Shown here one piece after another: positions 10,005 to 17,932 of a stretch of 64,000 nucleotides of DNA. A program made the translations under genes and the position numbers. The notes beneath the pieces are model-generated. The model made no database searches, was not told the DNA's origin, and was given only the letters and a program-made list of their open reading frames with translations. Source of the DNA: Desulfocicer sp963675955 (GTDB taxonomy: Bacteria; Desulfobacterota; Desulfobacteria; Desulfobacterales; Desulfobacteraceae); NCBI GenBank assembly GCA_963675955.2, contig CAXXVR010000010.1, positions 62,001 through 126,000 of the forward strand, read 5' to 3'. Position 1 is the first letter of the stretch. Each line of letters begins with the position of its first letter.

Positions 10005-10728
10005 GTATATTTCCTCCAATGGTCTGTGAAAAAACAAACCGGTCTGTGGGACATAAAAGTTCCGAGTAAACGGCATTGGTGGCCTGGGGAAAATCCAGGA
10101 ATCGTTTCACCAGGATTACGGGATCATCCTCGGCAAGCTGCAGGGCCTGTGCCTGAAAGTGGTTCAAACGGTGAATCCGGAATGTCTGCCTGCCACAGTC
10201 CGGAACCATGTAAAAACAATCTGACACCACCCGGGCCAGTGACTTCCCGCTGAGGTCCATGTGCTCAATACCCTTGAACAACCGGGGATGAAGATAAATT
10301 TTTTCCAGAAGCACCGGCTGCTCTTCTGCCAGGGTCAGGCGGCTGACCACATAGGCGTCTCCCTCTGAAAACGGATTTTCCCTGTCCGCTGGAACCGCCC
10401 TAAGACGCACCGGGGAGAGCAGTTGAATGTCTATGGGAATACCCTGGCGCTGGAAAGCCGTTGACGTACCGGCCAGGGAAAACAGGTCCACTTCATTTTC
10501 CGCCTCAGTCACAAAGGTTCCTGATCCCCGACGTCTTTTAACAAGTCCCTTTCTCACCAGAAGATCCACGGCCTGACGGACGGTGGGTCTGCCGATACCA
10601 TAGATCCTGACAAGGTTCGTTTCAGCAGGAATCCGTGATCCCGGGGGATATGCTCCAGATCTTATCTCTGAGATTAAAATTTCTGCCAGCTGATGGTACA
10701 GCGGCAGGGGGGATTCAGTATTCAGCAT
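9997..10728 (-). CDS. GntR/HutC-family transcriptional regulator heading the trpBA operon
   Basis: 243 residues with an N-terminal winged helix (residues about 8-75, including PAETNLVRIYGIGRPTVRQA and RRRGSGTFV) and a C-terminal UTRA ligand-binding domain (about 95-235), the HutC subfamily layout. The start ATG follows AGGAAATAAT. Its coding end overlaps the trpB start, and a promoter plus perfect inverted repeat lie upstream, so it probably autoregulates itself and trpBA. The effector is unknown. Control of a trpBA pair by a HutC-type regulator rather than TrpR or attenuation is unusual. Confidence 0.88.
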   Translation of the reverse strand: MLNTESPLPLYHQLAEILISEIRSGAYPPGSRIPAETNLVRIYGIGRPTVRQAVDLLVRKGLVKRRRGSGTFVTEAENEVDLFSLAGTSTAFQRQGIPIDIQLLSPVRLRAVPADRENPFSEGDAYVVSRLTLAEEQPVLLEKIYLHPRLFKGIEHMDLSGKSLARVVSDCFYMVPDCGRQTFRIHRLNHFQAQALQLAEDDPVILVKRFLDFPQATNAVYSELLCPTDRFVFSQTIGGNIHE

Positions 10729-10740
10729 ATTATTTCCTGT

Positions 10741-10756
10741 GGCTTGTAACCAAGCC
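10741..10756 (-). promoter_or_regulatory. Hairpin directly upstream of the gntR ribosome binding site
   Basis: A perfect six-base-pair inverted repeat (GGCTTG / CAAGCC, loop of four bases) lies just before the AGGAAA ribosome binding site of gntR. It could influence translation of the operon's first gene, but it is short and lacks further support. Confidence 0.35.
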
Positions 10757-10834
10757 CCTTTCTGTAATCAAGGCAGCTCTGCTTTTAATGGCTGGTACCA
10801 GGGACATGCCAGATAGCACCAGATCCTTTCAGCT

Positions 10835-10855
10835 GCATTTAAAATAATTAAATGC
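10835..10855. promoter_or_regulatory. Perfect palindrome, probable operator of the GntR-type regulator
   Basis: GCATTTAA and TTAAATGC form exact eight-base arms around a five-base centre. The palindrome lies immediately downstream of the -10 element of the gntR promoter, over the expected transcription start. This is where a repressor operator is expected and the symmetry suits a GntR dimer. It lacks the GT-N-TA-N-AC pattern of many HutC sites. Confidence 0.6.
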
Positions 10856-10884
10856 AATATCAAACAAATAAGTTAAGTTGTCAA
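10856..10884 (-). promoter_or_regulatory. Sigma-70-type promoter of gntR-trpBA
   Basis: On the minus strand TTGACA (10884-10879) is followed after 17 bases by GATATT (10861-10856), with the palindrome at 10835-10855 next. The -35 is a perfect consensus match and the -10 matches at four of six positions. The leader to the gntR start is about 120 bases. Confidence 0.6.
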
Positions 10885-10885
10885 G

Positions 10886-11190
10886 ACATTTTTACCAATA
10901 CATAAATCTACGTATATTCCATGGAATCAGTATTTTTCGATCTGTTTTTTCTTGCTTCACCCATTTCAATCATTGCCATAAAACGGGGGGACTTCCTGGT
11001 TGTTAAACCAGTCGTTTGGCAATCATCACCTGTTTTTCCATAAAAATAAACTTGAAAAAATCATGAAACAGGTGAACACCTTCGGGGTACCGGTCATCGC
11101 CGGGATGATGATTCTTCACACCGGCGGTATGGCGAAATTCTTAAATCGTCATGAACAGAACAGTTCCCTGGGACAGCTAAAAAAATACCG
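10886..11190. other. Intergenic region between gntR promoter and end of cmoB
   Basis: No gene is credible here; an open frame at 11000-11296 runs into cmoB and has no recognisable product. Two inverted repeats are visible: CTGGTT / AACCAG at 10996-11011, and CACCTGTTT / AAACAGGTG with arms at 11027-11035 and 11066-11074. Either could end the cmoB transcript, but neither has a clear T tract. Confidence 0.45.
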
Positions 11191-12180
11191 TCATCCTGCA
11201 TTGGCAAGAAAGATGGCCCGCACCGGTGCCGGGTACCCCTCAACTGTTTTGCCGGCATCATCCTGGTCCAGGAAATCATTGAGGGATTCAGTCTGAATCC
11301 ATGGGGTTTTGCGCTGTTCACCAGGCGTGGTTGGAGACACATCAACGCAGCGGATATTGGTAAATTTAGTGCGTTTCAACCAGGAAGTCATGGCCGAAAT
11401 ACTTGGGATAAAAAATACATTTCGCATTTTGGCATATCGATCATCCGGGAAAAGACAGATATTTTCCGTGGAATGGATGATGAGATTTTCCAGGACAAGC
11501 TCCCCGCCTTTTTTAAGGGTGTCATGGATTTTTTTTAACATTTCCAGGGGAGATTTCCGGTGATAAAGAACCCCCATGCAGAAAACGGTGTCAAAATAAT
11601 TCCGGGCCACGGGGAATTCATCAAAGGTAAATGGCAGGTTCACCACCCGGGATAATTTGAGATATTTCTGCAGGGCCAGGTATTGGAAATAGAAGGTGTG
11701 CTGGGGTTCCAGCCCAACCACCAGAGATGGATCAAAGGCGGCCATGCGAAACATGTAGTAGCCGTTACTGGAGCCTATATCTAAAATCCTTCTGCGGTGA
11801 AGGGGGGCAATGTGTGCTGCCAATCGATCCCATTTGATAAAACTTTGCCATTCAGTGTCAATGGAAATACCAAACAGGTTATAGGGACCCTTACGCCAGG
11901 GACACATCTGATACAATGCCGAATCCAGCACGTCTCTGTCGGCATGGCTGATATCCAGCAAACTTCCCACACCCACAGTATCTGAACCAAAATCACAGGT
12001 GGAAGGGGTGGCTTCGGGCAGGGTTTCAAGGGCCGTGTTATATTTTAAAATATTTCCCCTGGGAATTTCAAAGAGATGCCGTTTTTTGTTCAGGGCCTCA
12101 TTCAGGGCGTCTTTAAAGGGGGCTTCATTTAATTGTTCAATAAATATTTTTTCAAATTCAAGGCTGATGTGCGGAATCAT
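11191..12180 (-). CDS. cmoB: tRNA uridine-34 carboxymethyltransferase CmoB
   Basis: 329 residues. CmoB uses carboxy-S-adenosyl-methionine made by CmoA to convert 5-hydroxyuridine at tRNA position 34 to 5-oxyacetyluridine, widening wobble decoding. The family-specific PWRKGPYNLFGI and IDTEWQSFIKWDR stretches precede the methyltransferase glycine loop ILDIGSSNGYY (about residues 130-142). MGVLYHRKSPLEML and YPAPVRAIFLA near the C terminus are also typical. It lies 49 bp after cmoA in the same direction, so the enzyme pair is probably co-transcribed. Confidence 0.93.
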   Translation of the reverse strand: MIPHISLEFEKIFIEQLNEAPFKDALNEALNKKRHLFEIPRGNILKYNTALETLPEATPSTCDFGSDTVGVGSLLDISHADRDVLDSALYQMCPWRKGPYNLFGISIDTEWQSFIKWDRLAAHIAPLHRRRILDIGSSNGYYMFRMAAFDPSLVVGLEPQHTFYFQYLALQKYLKLSRVVNLPFTFDEFPVARNYFDTVFCMGVLYHRKSPLEMLKKIHDTLKKGGELVLENLIIHSTENICLFPDDRYAKMRNVFFIPSISAMTSWLKRTKFTNIRCVDVSPTTPGEQRKTPWIQTESLNDFLDQDDAGKTVEGYPAPVRAIFLANAG

Positions 12181-12229
12181 TAAACGTGTATCCTGGTATC
12201 TTTTTTTCAGAGCTTTGAGGCAAGCCCCT

Positions 12230-12970
12230 CTATTTTATGGCAAGTATGGCAGTAAAATTAAACCATTTCAGCCAGATATCCATATGGGTAAATCCAGCTT
12301 CATGCAGACGTTGCCGGTGAATTTCCAATGTATCCGGCACAAGTACATCCTCCAGGGCATCTCTTTTCTGACTGATCTCCATTTCTGAATAACCGTTTTC
12401 ACGCTTGAATTTTTTGTAATACTGCTGCTGAAGCAAATTTATCTCATTGTTTTCATGGATAATTTTTTCGGTGAGCAGCAGCAGTCCTCCAGGGCAGAGC
12501 CCGTCATAAATGCTCTGAATCAGGGCCTGCCTCCTGCTGGGAGGGATAAACTGAAGTGTCAGGTTTAAAACCACCACCGATGCATTGTCAATGACGATGT
12601 TTTCCGCCAGATCACAAATCAGAGAAACCGCCGAGGCTGTATTTTTTTCTTTTAGTCGATGGGCATAGCGTTCCAGCATGTGCCGGGAACTGTCCACCGC
12701 CACCATGTCAAAAGCCGTCTGTTTCATGAGCGCGTAAAAAGTCATACCAAAATTACCATGGGAACAGCCAAGATCATAAATCCGTGTTCCCTTCTGATAA
12801 AACTGTACGGCCAGCTCGGCCTGGCGCTGTACGCATTCCTGGTAAAGCGGCACCGAACGATTTATCATATCATCAAATACCTGGGCCACGTTCTCGTTGA
12901 ATTCAAAGGCCGGCACCGGATCTTTTTTTTCTTTAAACAATGTGTCTTTTTTCATTTTTTTGGATACCAT
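12230..12970 (-). CDS. cmoA: Carboxy-S-adenosyl-L-methionine synthase CmoA
   Basis: 246 residues. CmoA makes carboxy-SAM from SAM and prephenate for CmoB. Typical stretches are FDDMINRSVPLYQE, the glycine-rich YDLGCSHGNFG (family usually YDLGCSLG), NLTLQFIPPSRR and LTEKI. The ATG at 12970 has GGAAGGA at good spacing. Reading further upstream would translate the repeat element at 13016-13202 and is rejected. That element ends 45 bp before the start, with its promoter-like end facing this gene. cmoB follows. Confidence 0.92.
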   Translation of the reverse strand: MVSKKMKKDTLFKEKKDPVPAFEFNENVAQVFDDMINRSVPLYQECVQRQAELAVQFYQKGTRIYDLGCSHGNFGMTFYALMKQTAFDMVAVDSSRHMLERYAHRLKEKNTASAVSLICDLAENIVIDNASVVVLNLTLQFIPPSRRQALIQSIYDGLCPGGLLLLTEKIIHENNEINLLQQQYYKKFKRENGYSEMEISQKRDALEDVLVPDTLEIHRQRLHEAGFTHMDIWLKWFNFTAILAIK

Positions 12971-13015
12971 GGGTTCATCCTTCCAGTCTGCTGCCACCCG
13001 CTTGAGTTTTATCAT

Positions 13016-13202
13016 TTTATATGAAAAGGCAGCCTCCAAGGCAACTTCAGCAGAGCCGCCCCCCCGATGGGCAACAGGAACCGGACAATTGAGCTGTCTA
13101 CAGTTCCGGTCCGGGCCATTGCCCGTTGGGGGGGGCAACGGTATAATACCATTTGGCTCCGCGCCTACACCCATATATTTGTTGTGTCAGACAGGACATG
13201 AC
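13016..13202 (-). repeat. Modular repeat element, A type (copy A1)
   Basis: About 187 bp, closely similar over its length to the copy at 16198-16393 but in opposite orientation. On the minus strand it starts with CATGTCCTG and GACACAACAAA, has a long GC-rich palindrome with the inner GAACCGGA-like arms, and ends in TTTCATATAAAA. TTGCCT (13044-13039), a 17-base spacer and TATAAA (13021-13016) resemble a promoter directed at cmoA. It lies between rapA and cmoA. Confidence 0.85.
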
Positions 13203-13300
13203 CGTTATTCAAAAACGTTTTTACCCCAACCAGAACGGTACCATACATGATCCGGAAAATTTAGTTAAGGGCTTTTCAGGACCTGATCACAAATTATCTA

Positions 13301-15946
13301 TTACCCCACCCGGATCAGGCGCAGGGCATCCACACGACACCGGGCCGTTGAAAGGGCAGTTTGAAGTTCTTCCAGAGCTGCACGGGCCATGTCAATCTCC
13401 ATATCCGTTACCGCAGGATTTTTAACTTGTAAATGCATCAGCCGCTGGACCTCCGTTCCCAGGACATGGTTGATGTCTGCCCTGGCCTTTGCAATTATTT
13501 GTTTTGACTGTTTCTCAACCGCCACTTCCGCAGCCCGGATCATTCCTGAAAGCAGTGATTCCTTTATTTCAGGATATTCACGCAGAAACCCACTTTTTTC
13601 ATCCGTCAGTTCAGGGGATGTCGTATCCCAAGGAAATGTGGCTGAAACTTCATCCATCAAATGATTCACCACCACCCGAATGGGGGTCACAGGCAGAAAT
13701 CGATCCATGTTAAGGTTTCCCGGTGTTATACATTCCAAAACATGCACGGCTTCCAGCAGCAATTGAAATCCACCGTCTTGCCGGTATCTGGCAAAGCTGC
13801 AGTTGCCCTGTTCACTGCCAAGCAAAAGTTCCATGACCCCGTGGACCAGGGGATGGTCCCAGGTGATGAAATCCATCTCTCCCCGTGTAACGGCAATATT
13901 TCGATCAAAGGTAATGGTCATGCCCTCTTTTTTCAGGGCGGGAACCGGGAATGACGGATGGGCCATGTCAAAGGTGACCGCATGGGTCCGTGGCATGAAT
14001 TCATCATGGGAGACATTGAAAAAATCAAAAAGCGCCAGGAGAAAGCTTTCCAGGGTGCTATCATTATCCTGGGCGACAATGGCATCAACAAGGACACTGG
14101 CCGGGCGGGACCGAAAGGAATTAAGCTCCAGGAGCCGATCCCTTCCCCGGGACAGGGTGGCCTGAATTTTCCGGACATGGGTCCGGGTTTCTTCAATGAG
14201 CTGGTCAAGGGCTGCCCGGTCAAGACCTTTCCCTTTGTCACAGTCATTACAAAGACGTGTTAAACGATCCTTAAAGGGATCATATATCTGGCACAGACCG
14301 TTGACATGCCCATCAAAGATACCGGTGCCCTCCATGTACCACCGGGCCAGGATTTCCTGGGCGCTGTCCTTTAAAAACGGAACATGGATCTCAATGTTCC
14401 GGGTTTGACCGATGCGGTCCAGCCGTCCAATGCGCTGTTCCAGAAGTTCCGGGTTGCGGGGAAGATCAAACAATACCAGATGATGGCAGAATTGAAAATT
14501 CCGGCCCTCGGAGCCGATTTCGGAACAGATCATGAGCCGGGCCCCCTCTTTTTCGGAAAACCAGGCAGCACTTCTATCGCGCTGCAAAAGACTCATGGAT
14601 TCATCAAACTGGGTAAAATTAAGGGTCATCACCCCCCTAAGGGCACGGGCAATGGTTGAAGCCCGTTCCTTTGTGCTACAGATCACAAGCACCTTCTGGG
14701 TTTTCAAACGCTGCAGCAGATCGGCAAGCCACGTTACTTCATCCTGACGGTCAAGGCGATAGCATCTTCCCTTTCTAACGGGAAAGCCCTTAATCACGGT
14801 CCGGGTATTTCTGAAAATTGACCGGCCCGGTCCATAACAGTCCAGCAGCATTTCAAGATCCCTGTCAGGTGCGCTGTCCGTATCCATGTTTTTTTCAAGG
14901 TGCTGGTTTATCTCTTTAACGGTGTTCTCATAGGCGGCACCTTCCCTGTGATAGGCTTCAAGGCTGGTATAGCGATGGGGATCAAGCAGTTTTAAATGGG
15001 CAAAATGACGTTCAATGCCCAATTGCTCCGGGGTGGCCGTAAGCAGCATCATGCCGGAAGTCCCCTTACCCATTTGCTGTAAAAATGCATGGGTATCACC
15101 ATGTGGGTCCACATGGTGGGCTTCATCCACCACCACCATGTCCCATCCGGCATCAAGGGCATGGCGTATTAAAGATGGATGGTTTTCCATGGAATCCATG
15201 GGACAGATGAACAGTTGATTTTCCATAAAAAAATTGTCAGAACTGTTCATGCAGGCCAGGAAATCATCATTTACAATGGAAAAAGAAAGATTAAATCGCC
15301 GGTACATTTCCACAAACCACTGGTGTACCAGAGTATCCGGCACCAAGATCAGTACCCGTGAGATTCGCTCACTTAAGAGCAACCGGTGTAGAATCAGGCT
15401 GGCTTCAATGGTCTTTCCAAGGCCTGTTTCATCGGCCAGGAGAATCCGTGGCAGATAACGTGCGGCAACCTCCCCGGCAATGTAAAGTTGATGGGGAATC
15501 AATTCCACCCGTCCCCCCAGAAATCCCATGACAGGGGAACGCCGGTATCGGTGCTGAAGCATCCGGGCCTGGAGTCGCAGATCAAAGGTCTTAGTGGTGT
15601 CAAACAAACCTGCGGCCAATCGCTCACCGGGGCTGGAAAAGGACATGGTATCAGACAGCATCTCTTCTGGGATAATCCGACCCTGACCATGATAGTAAAG
15701 CAGATCGTCCACGGTATCCACCGCCGTCACCTTGACAGAAACACCATCTTTCAAGGTGATCATATCCCCCGGAGAAAAACAGGCCCTTTCAAGGGGGGCA
15801 CTTTCCATGGTGTATTGCCGTTCCACACCACTTGCCTTAAAGTGTATATGCACTCGTCTACCGTTATTTCCCACGGCGGTGAGTGTCCCTAACCCCAGTT
15901 CCGGCTCCATGCGGCTGATCCACCGCTGCCCTTTTCTAAACGACAC
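13301..15946 (-). CDS. rapA: RapA-like RNA polymerase-associated SNF2 ATPase
   Basis: 881 residues, slightly shorter than Escherichia coli RapA (968). The N-terminal tudor-like start (GQRWISRMEPELGLGTLTAV) is very close to RapA. The SNF2 motor follows: LLADETGLGKTIEA, the helicase box VVDEAHHVD, LLTATPEQLG, then CSEIGSEGRNFQF and EQRIGRLDRIGQ in the second RecA lobe. RapA recycles RNA polymerase stalled after termination. The start is GTG at 15946, preceded by AGGAG. A candidate promoter lies at 15979-16009. The gene is bracketed by two inverted copies of the A-type repeat. The region between the two motor halves is shorter than in enterobacteria. Confidence 0.9.
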   Translation of the reverse strand: MSFRKGQRWISRMEPELGLGTLTAVGNNGRRVHIHFKASGVERQYTMESAPLERACFSPGDMITLKDGVSVKVTAVDTVDDLLYYHGQGRIIPEEMLSDTMSFSSPGERLAAGLFDTTKTFDLRLQARMLQHRYRRSPVMGFLGGRVELIPHQLYIAGEVAARYLPRILLADETGLGKTIEASLILHRLLLSERISRVLILVPDTLVHQWFVEMYRRFNLSFSIVNDDFLACMNSSDNFFMENQLFICPMDSMENHPSLIRHALDAGWDMVVVDEAHHVDPHGDTHAFLQQMGKGTSGMMLLTATPEQLGIERHFAHLKLLDPHRYTSLEAYHREGAAYENTVKEINQHLEKNMDTDSAPDRDLEMLLDCYGPGRSIFRNTRTVIKGFPVRKGRCYRLDRQDEVTWLADLLQRLKTQKVLVICSTKERASTIARALRGVMTLNFTQFDESMSLLQRDRSAAWFSEKEGARLMICSEIGSEGRNFQFCHHLVLFDLPRNPELLEQRIGRLDRIGQTRNIEIHVPFLKDSAQEILARWYMEGTGIFDGHVNGLCQIYDPFKDRLTRLCNDCDKGKGLDRAALDQLIEETRTHVRKIQATLSRGRDRLLELNSFRSRPASVLVDAIVAQDNDSTLESFLLALFDFFNVSHDEFMPRTHAVTFDMAHPSFPVPALKKEGMTITFDRNIAVTRGEMDFITWDHPLVHGVMELLLGSEQGNCSFARYRQDGGFQLLLEAVHVLECITPGNLNMDRFLPVTPIRVVVNHLMDEVSATFPWDTTSPELTDEKSGFLREYPEIKESLLSGMIRAAEVAVEKQSKQIIAKARADINHVLGTEVQRLMHLQVKNPAVTDMEIDMARAALEELQTALSTARCRVDALRLIRVG

Positions 15947-15978
15947 TGTGACTCCTGAGCTACTTTTAAAAAAATTTT

Positions 15979-16009
15979 ATTCTATGACAGCGTTTATCAA
16001 ATACGTCAA
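15979..16009 (-). promoter_or_regulatory. Candidate rapA promoter
   Basis: On the minus strand TTGACG (16009-16004) is followed by TAGAAT (15984-15979) with a 19-base spacer, which is long. It lies about 35 bp before the GTG start of rapA. Confidence 0.35.
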
Positions 16010-16065
16010 CTTCTTTTACGCATCAATCATTAGGTCTCTGCATGATAAATTCTCCATATATTTCC

Positions 16066-16094
16066 TTGACTCACCGGTTCTATAAGCGTACAAA
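16066..16094 (+). promoter_or_regulatory. Candidate rightward promoter upstream of the dehydrogenase gene
   Basis: TTGACT, 17-base spacer, TACAAA. It points toward the dehydrogenase at 16412, but the A2 repeat element with its own promoter-like end lies in between. Confidence 0.35.
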
Positions 16095-16197
16095 AAAAGA
16101 GACTTGATACAATCTTGCCCCTTATGTCCACCTTGTTCATCGGCAGGAAGTATCACCGTATGCCCACACATTTTCAGCCGGCCTTACAATAACTGTG

Positions 16198-16393
16198 GCC
16201 ATGTCCTGACGGACACAACAAACAATGGTTCGTAGACGTGGAGCCAAATGGCATTATACCGCCGCCGCCCCCCGACGGGCAATGGGCCAGAACCGGAACT
16301 GTAGACAGCTCAATTGTCCGGTTCCTATTGCCCATCGGGGGGCGGCGGCTCTGCTGAAGTTACCTTGGAGGCTGCCTTTTCATATAAAAAAAA
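16198..16393 (+). repeat. Modular repeat element, A type (copy A2)
   Basis: Starts at CCATGTCCTGACGGACACAAC and ends TTTCATATAAAAAA just before the dehydrogenase ribosome binding site. Its centre is a long palindrome with 22-base arms at 16262-16283 and 16327-16348 that differ at one position, enclosing a second stem GAACCGGA / TCCGGTTC. TTACCT (16360-16365), 17 bases and TATAAA (16383-16388) form a weak promoter-like end. It is inverted relative to A1, across rapA. Confidence 0.87.
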
Positions 16394-16411
16394 CTGAAAC
16401 AGGAGATTGAA

Positions 16412-17539
16412 ATGTCTTACACCGATGCATACCCGGATTGTGAATGGATGGACTTTGAAACCCTGGAAAGATTTATGGTGGATGCCCTCAAGGGAGAAGG
16501 GGTTCCGGAAGAAGATGCACAAATTGCAGCAGAGGTTCTGATCACCTCAGACAAAAGAGGGATTGACTCCCATGGTATTGGTCGTCTTAAGCCCATTTAC
16601 ATTGACCGCATGGCCGCAGGCACCCAGAATCCCATAACCAAAATAGATATCATCAAGGACACCCAGACCACTGCGGTGCTTGATGGTAACAACGGACTTG
16701 GGCATGTCATTGCCAAAAAAGCCAACAGCATGGCCATTGCCAAGGCAAAAAAATATGGCATTGGTATGGTGACGGTGCGCAATTCCACCCATTACGGCAT
16801 TGCCGGGTATTATGTGCTGGAAGCCTGCAAAGCCGGCTGCATCGGCATGAGCGGCACCAATGCCCGCCCATCCATTGCCCCCACCTTCGGCGTTGAAAAT
16901 ATGCTGGGCACCAACCCCCTGGTATTTGGGTGTCCCACGGATGAAGCCTTTCCCTTTGTTCTTGATTGTGCCACCTCCGTGTCCCAAAGGGGCAAGCTGG
17001 AAGTGTATGGCCGGGCCGGAAAAGAGTTACCCCCGGGCTGGGTCATTGGCGAAGATGGGAAAACCAGAACCGATACCCAGCAGGTACTCATTGACCTGAC
17101 CAGAGGAAAAGCGGCCCTGGCACCCCTGGGAGGCCTTGGAGAAGAAACAGCAGGGTTCAAAGGCTATGGCTATGCCACGGTGGTGGAAATACTTTCGGCG
17201 GCATTGCAGGATGGAAAGTATCTTAAAATGCTAAATGGCACGGATGAGAATGGCAAAAAAGTCCCCATCCTGCTGGGACACTTTTTCCTGGCCATTGATA
17301 TAGATCATTTTCTCGGGTTGGAACTGTTCAAAAAAATTGCTGGCAGCATCTGCCGGGATTTGAGAAACTCCCAAAAAGCCCCGGGGCAGGAACGTATTTA
17401 CACCGCCGGAGAAAAAGAATACCTGGCCTGGCAGCAGCGGAAAAAACATGGATGCCCGGTTCCCAGAGTACTTCAGAATCAGATGGATGAGCTTAAAAAG
17501 CGATACCATCTCAATTACACTTTCCCCTGGAACAAATGA
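16412..17539 (+). CDS. Malate/L-lactate dehydrogenase family (Ldh_2) oxidoreductase
   Basis: 375 residues of the NAD(P)-dependent Ldh_2 family, unrelated in fold to the classical lactate and malate dehydrogenases. The hallmark DSHGIGRL (catalytic His region), RNSTHYGIAGYY and GTNPLVFGCP are present, as is the late GFKGYGYA motif. The ATG follows CAGGAGA. Members oxidise malate, lactate, ureidoglycolate or sulfolactate. The substrate is not evident, since neither neighbour gives context. The repeat A2 ends 19 bp upstream, so its promoter-like end could drive the gene. Confidence 0.88.
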   Translation: MSYTDAYPDCEWMDFETLERFMVDALKGEGVPEEDAQIAAEVLITSDKRGIDSHGIGRLKPIYIDRMAAGTQNPITKIDIIKDTQTTAVLDGNNGLGHVIAKKANSMAIAKAKKYGIGMVTVRNSTHYGIAGYYVLEACKAGCIGMSGTNARPSIAPTFGVENMLGTNPLVFGCPTDEAFPFVLDCATSVSQRGKLEVYGRAGKELPPGWVIGEDGKTRTDTQQVLIDLTRGKAALAPLGGLGEETAGFKGYGYATVVEILSAALQDGKYLKMLNGTDENGKKVPILLGHFFLAIDIDHFLGLELFKKIAGSICRDLRNSQKAPGQERIYTAGEKEYLAWQQRKKHGCPVPRVLQNQMDELKKRYHLNYTFPWNK

Positions 17540-17859
17540 GGCAGAGCCGGATCACAACATAAGAGACATTTAACACATCACCTTGAAATGGGATCAGGTT
17601 TGAATAAGCCTGGCCCCATTGCCCCACCCATCATGACAAAGATCCCATATCGTATTAAAATCTCAGTTTTATTGAGAATTGTCTTTAAATCCAGTCTGTT
17701 TATAAAAATATAGGTAAGCACTCAATAACCCGGGGTAATAAAGCCTATTTAGCCCTTTAAACGCCGGACGGTATTCAAAACAAATCCTGAATGCCCGAAC
17801 TTATTGAGAACTTACAAATATAGCCTCTGTTAATAAATTCAGACTCTGATAACATAACC
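17540..17859. other. Intergenic region without a gene
   Basis: No credible coding region. A hairpin with arms ATGGG-x-TCAGG and CCTGG-x-CCCAT lies at 17588-17619 after the dehydrogenase stop. It lacks a T tract and may be a weak terminator. The rest is AT-rich leader toward sulP. Confidence 0.45.
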
Positions 17860-17887
17860 TTGACTCCACAGATCCATCAATTATGAT
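17860..17887 (+). promoter_or_regulatory. Sigma-70-type promoter of the SulP gene
   Basis: TTGACT at 17860-17865, a 16-base spacer and TATGAT at 17882-17887, about 45 bp before the coding start. Confidence 0.55.
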
Positions 17888-17932
17888 GAATGACCAAAAT
17901 CGTGAATATTAAACAACAAGAATGGATATATA

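Noticed and set aside
11000..11296. 98-codon open frame beside cmoB
   Set aside because: It overlaps the cmoB end on the other strand, has no recognisable motif and no ribosome binding site.
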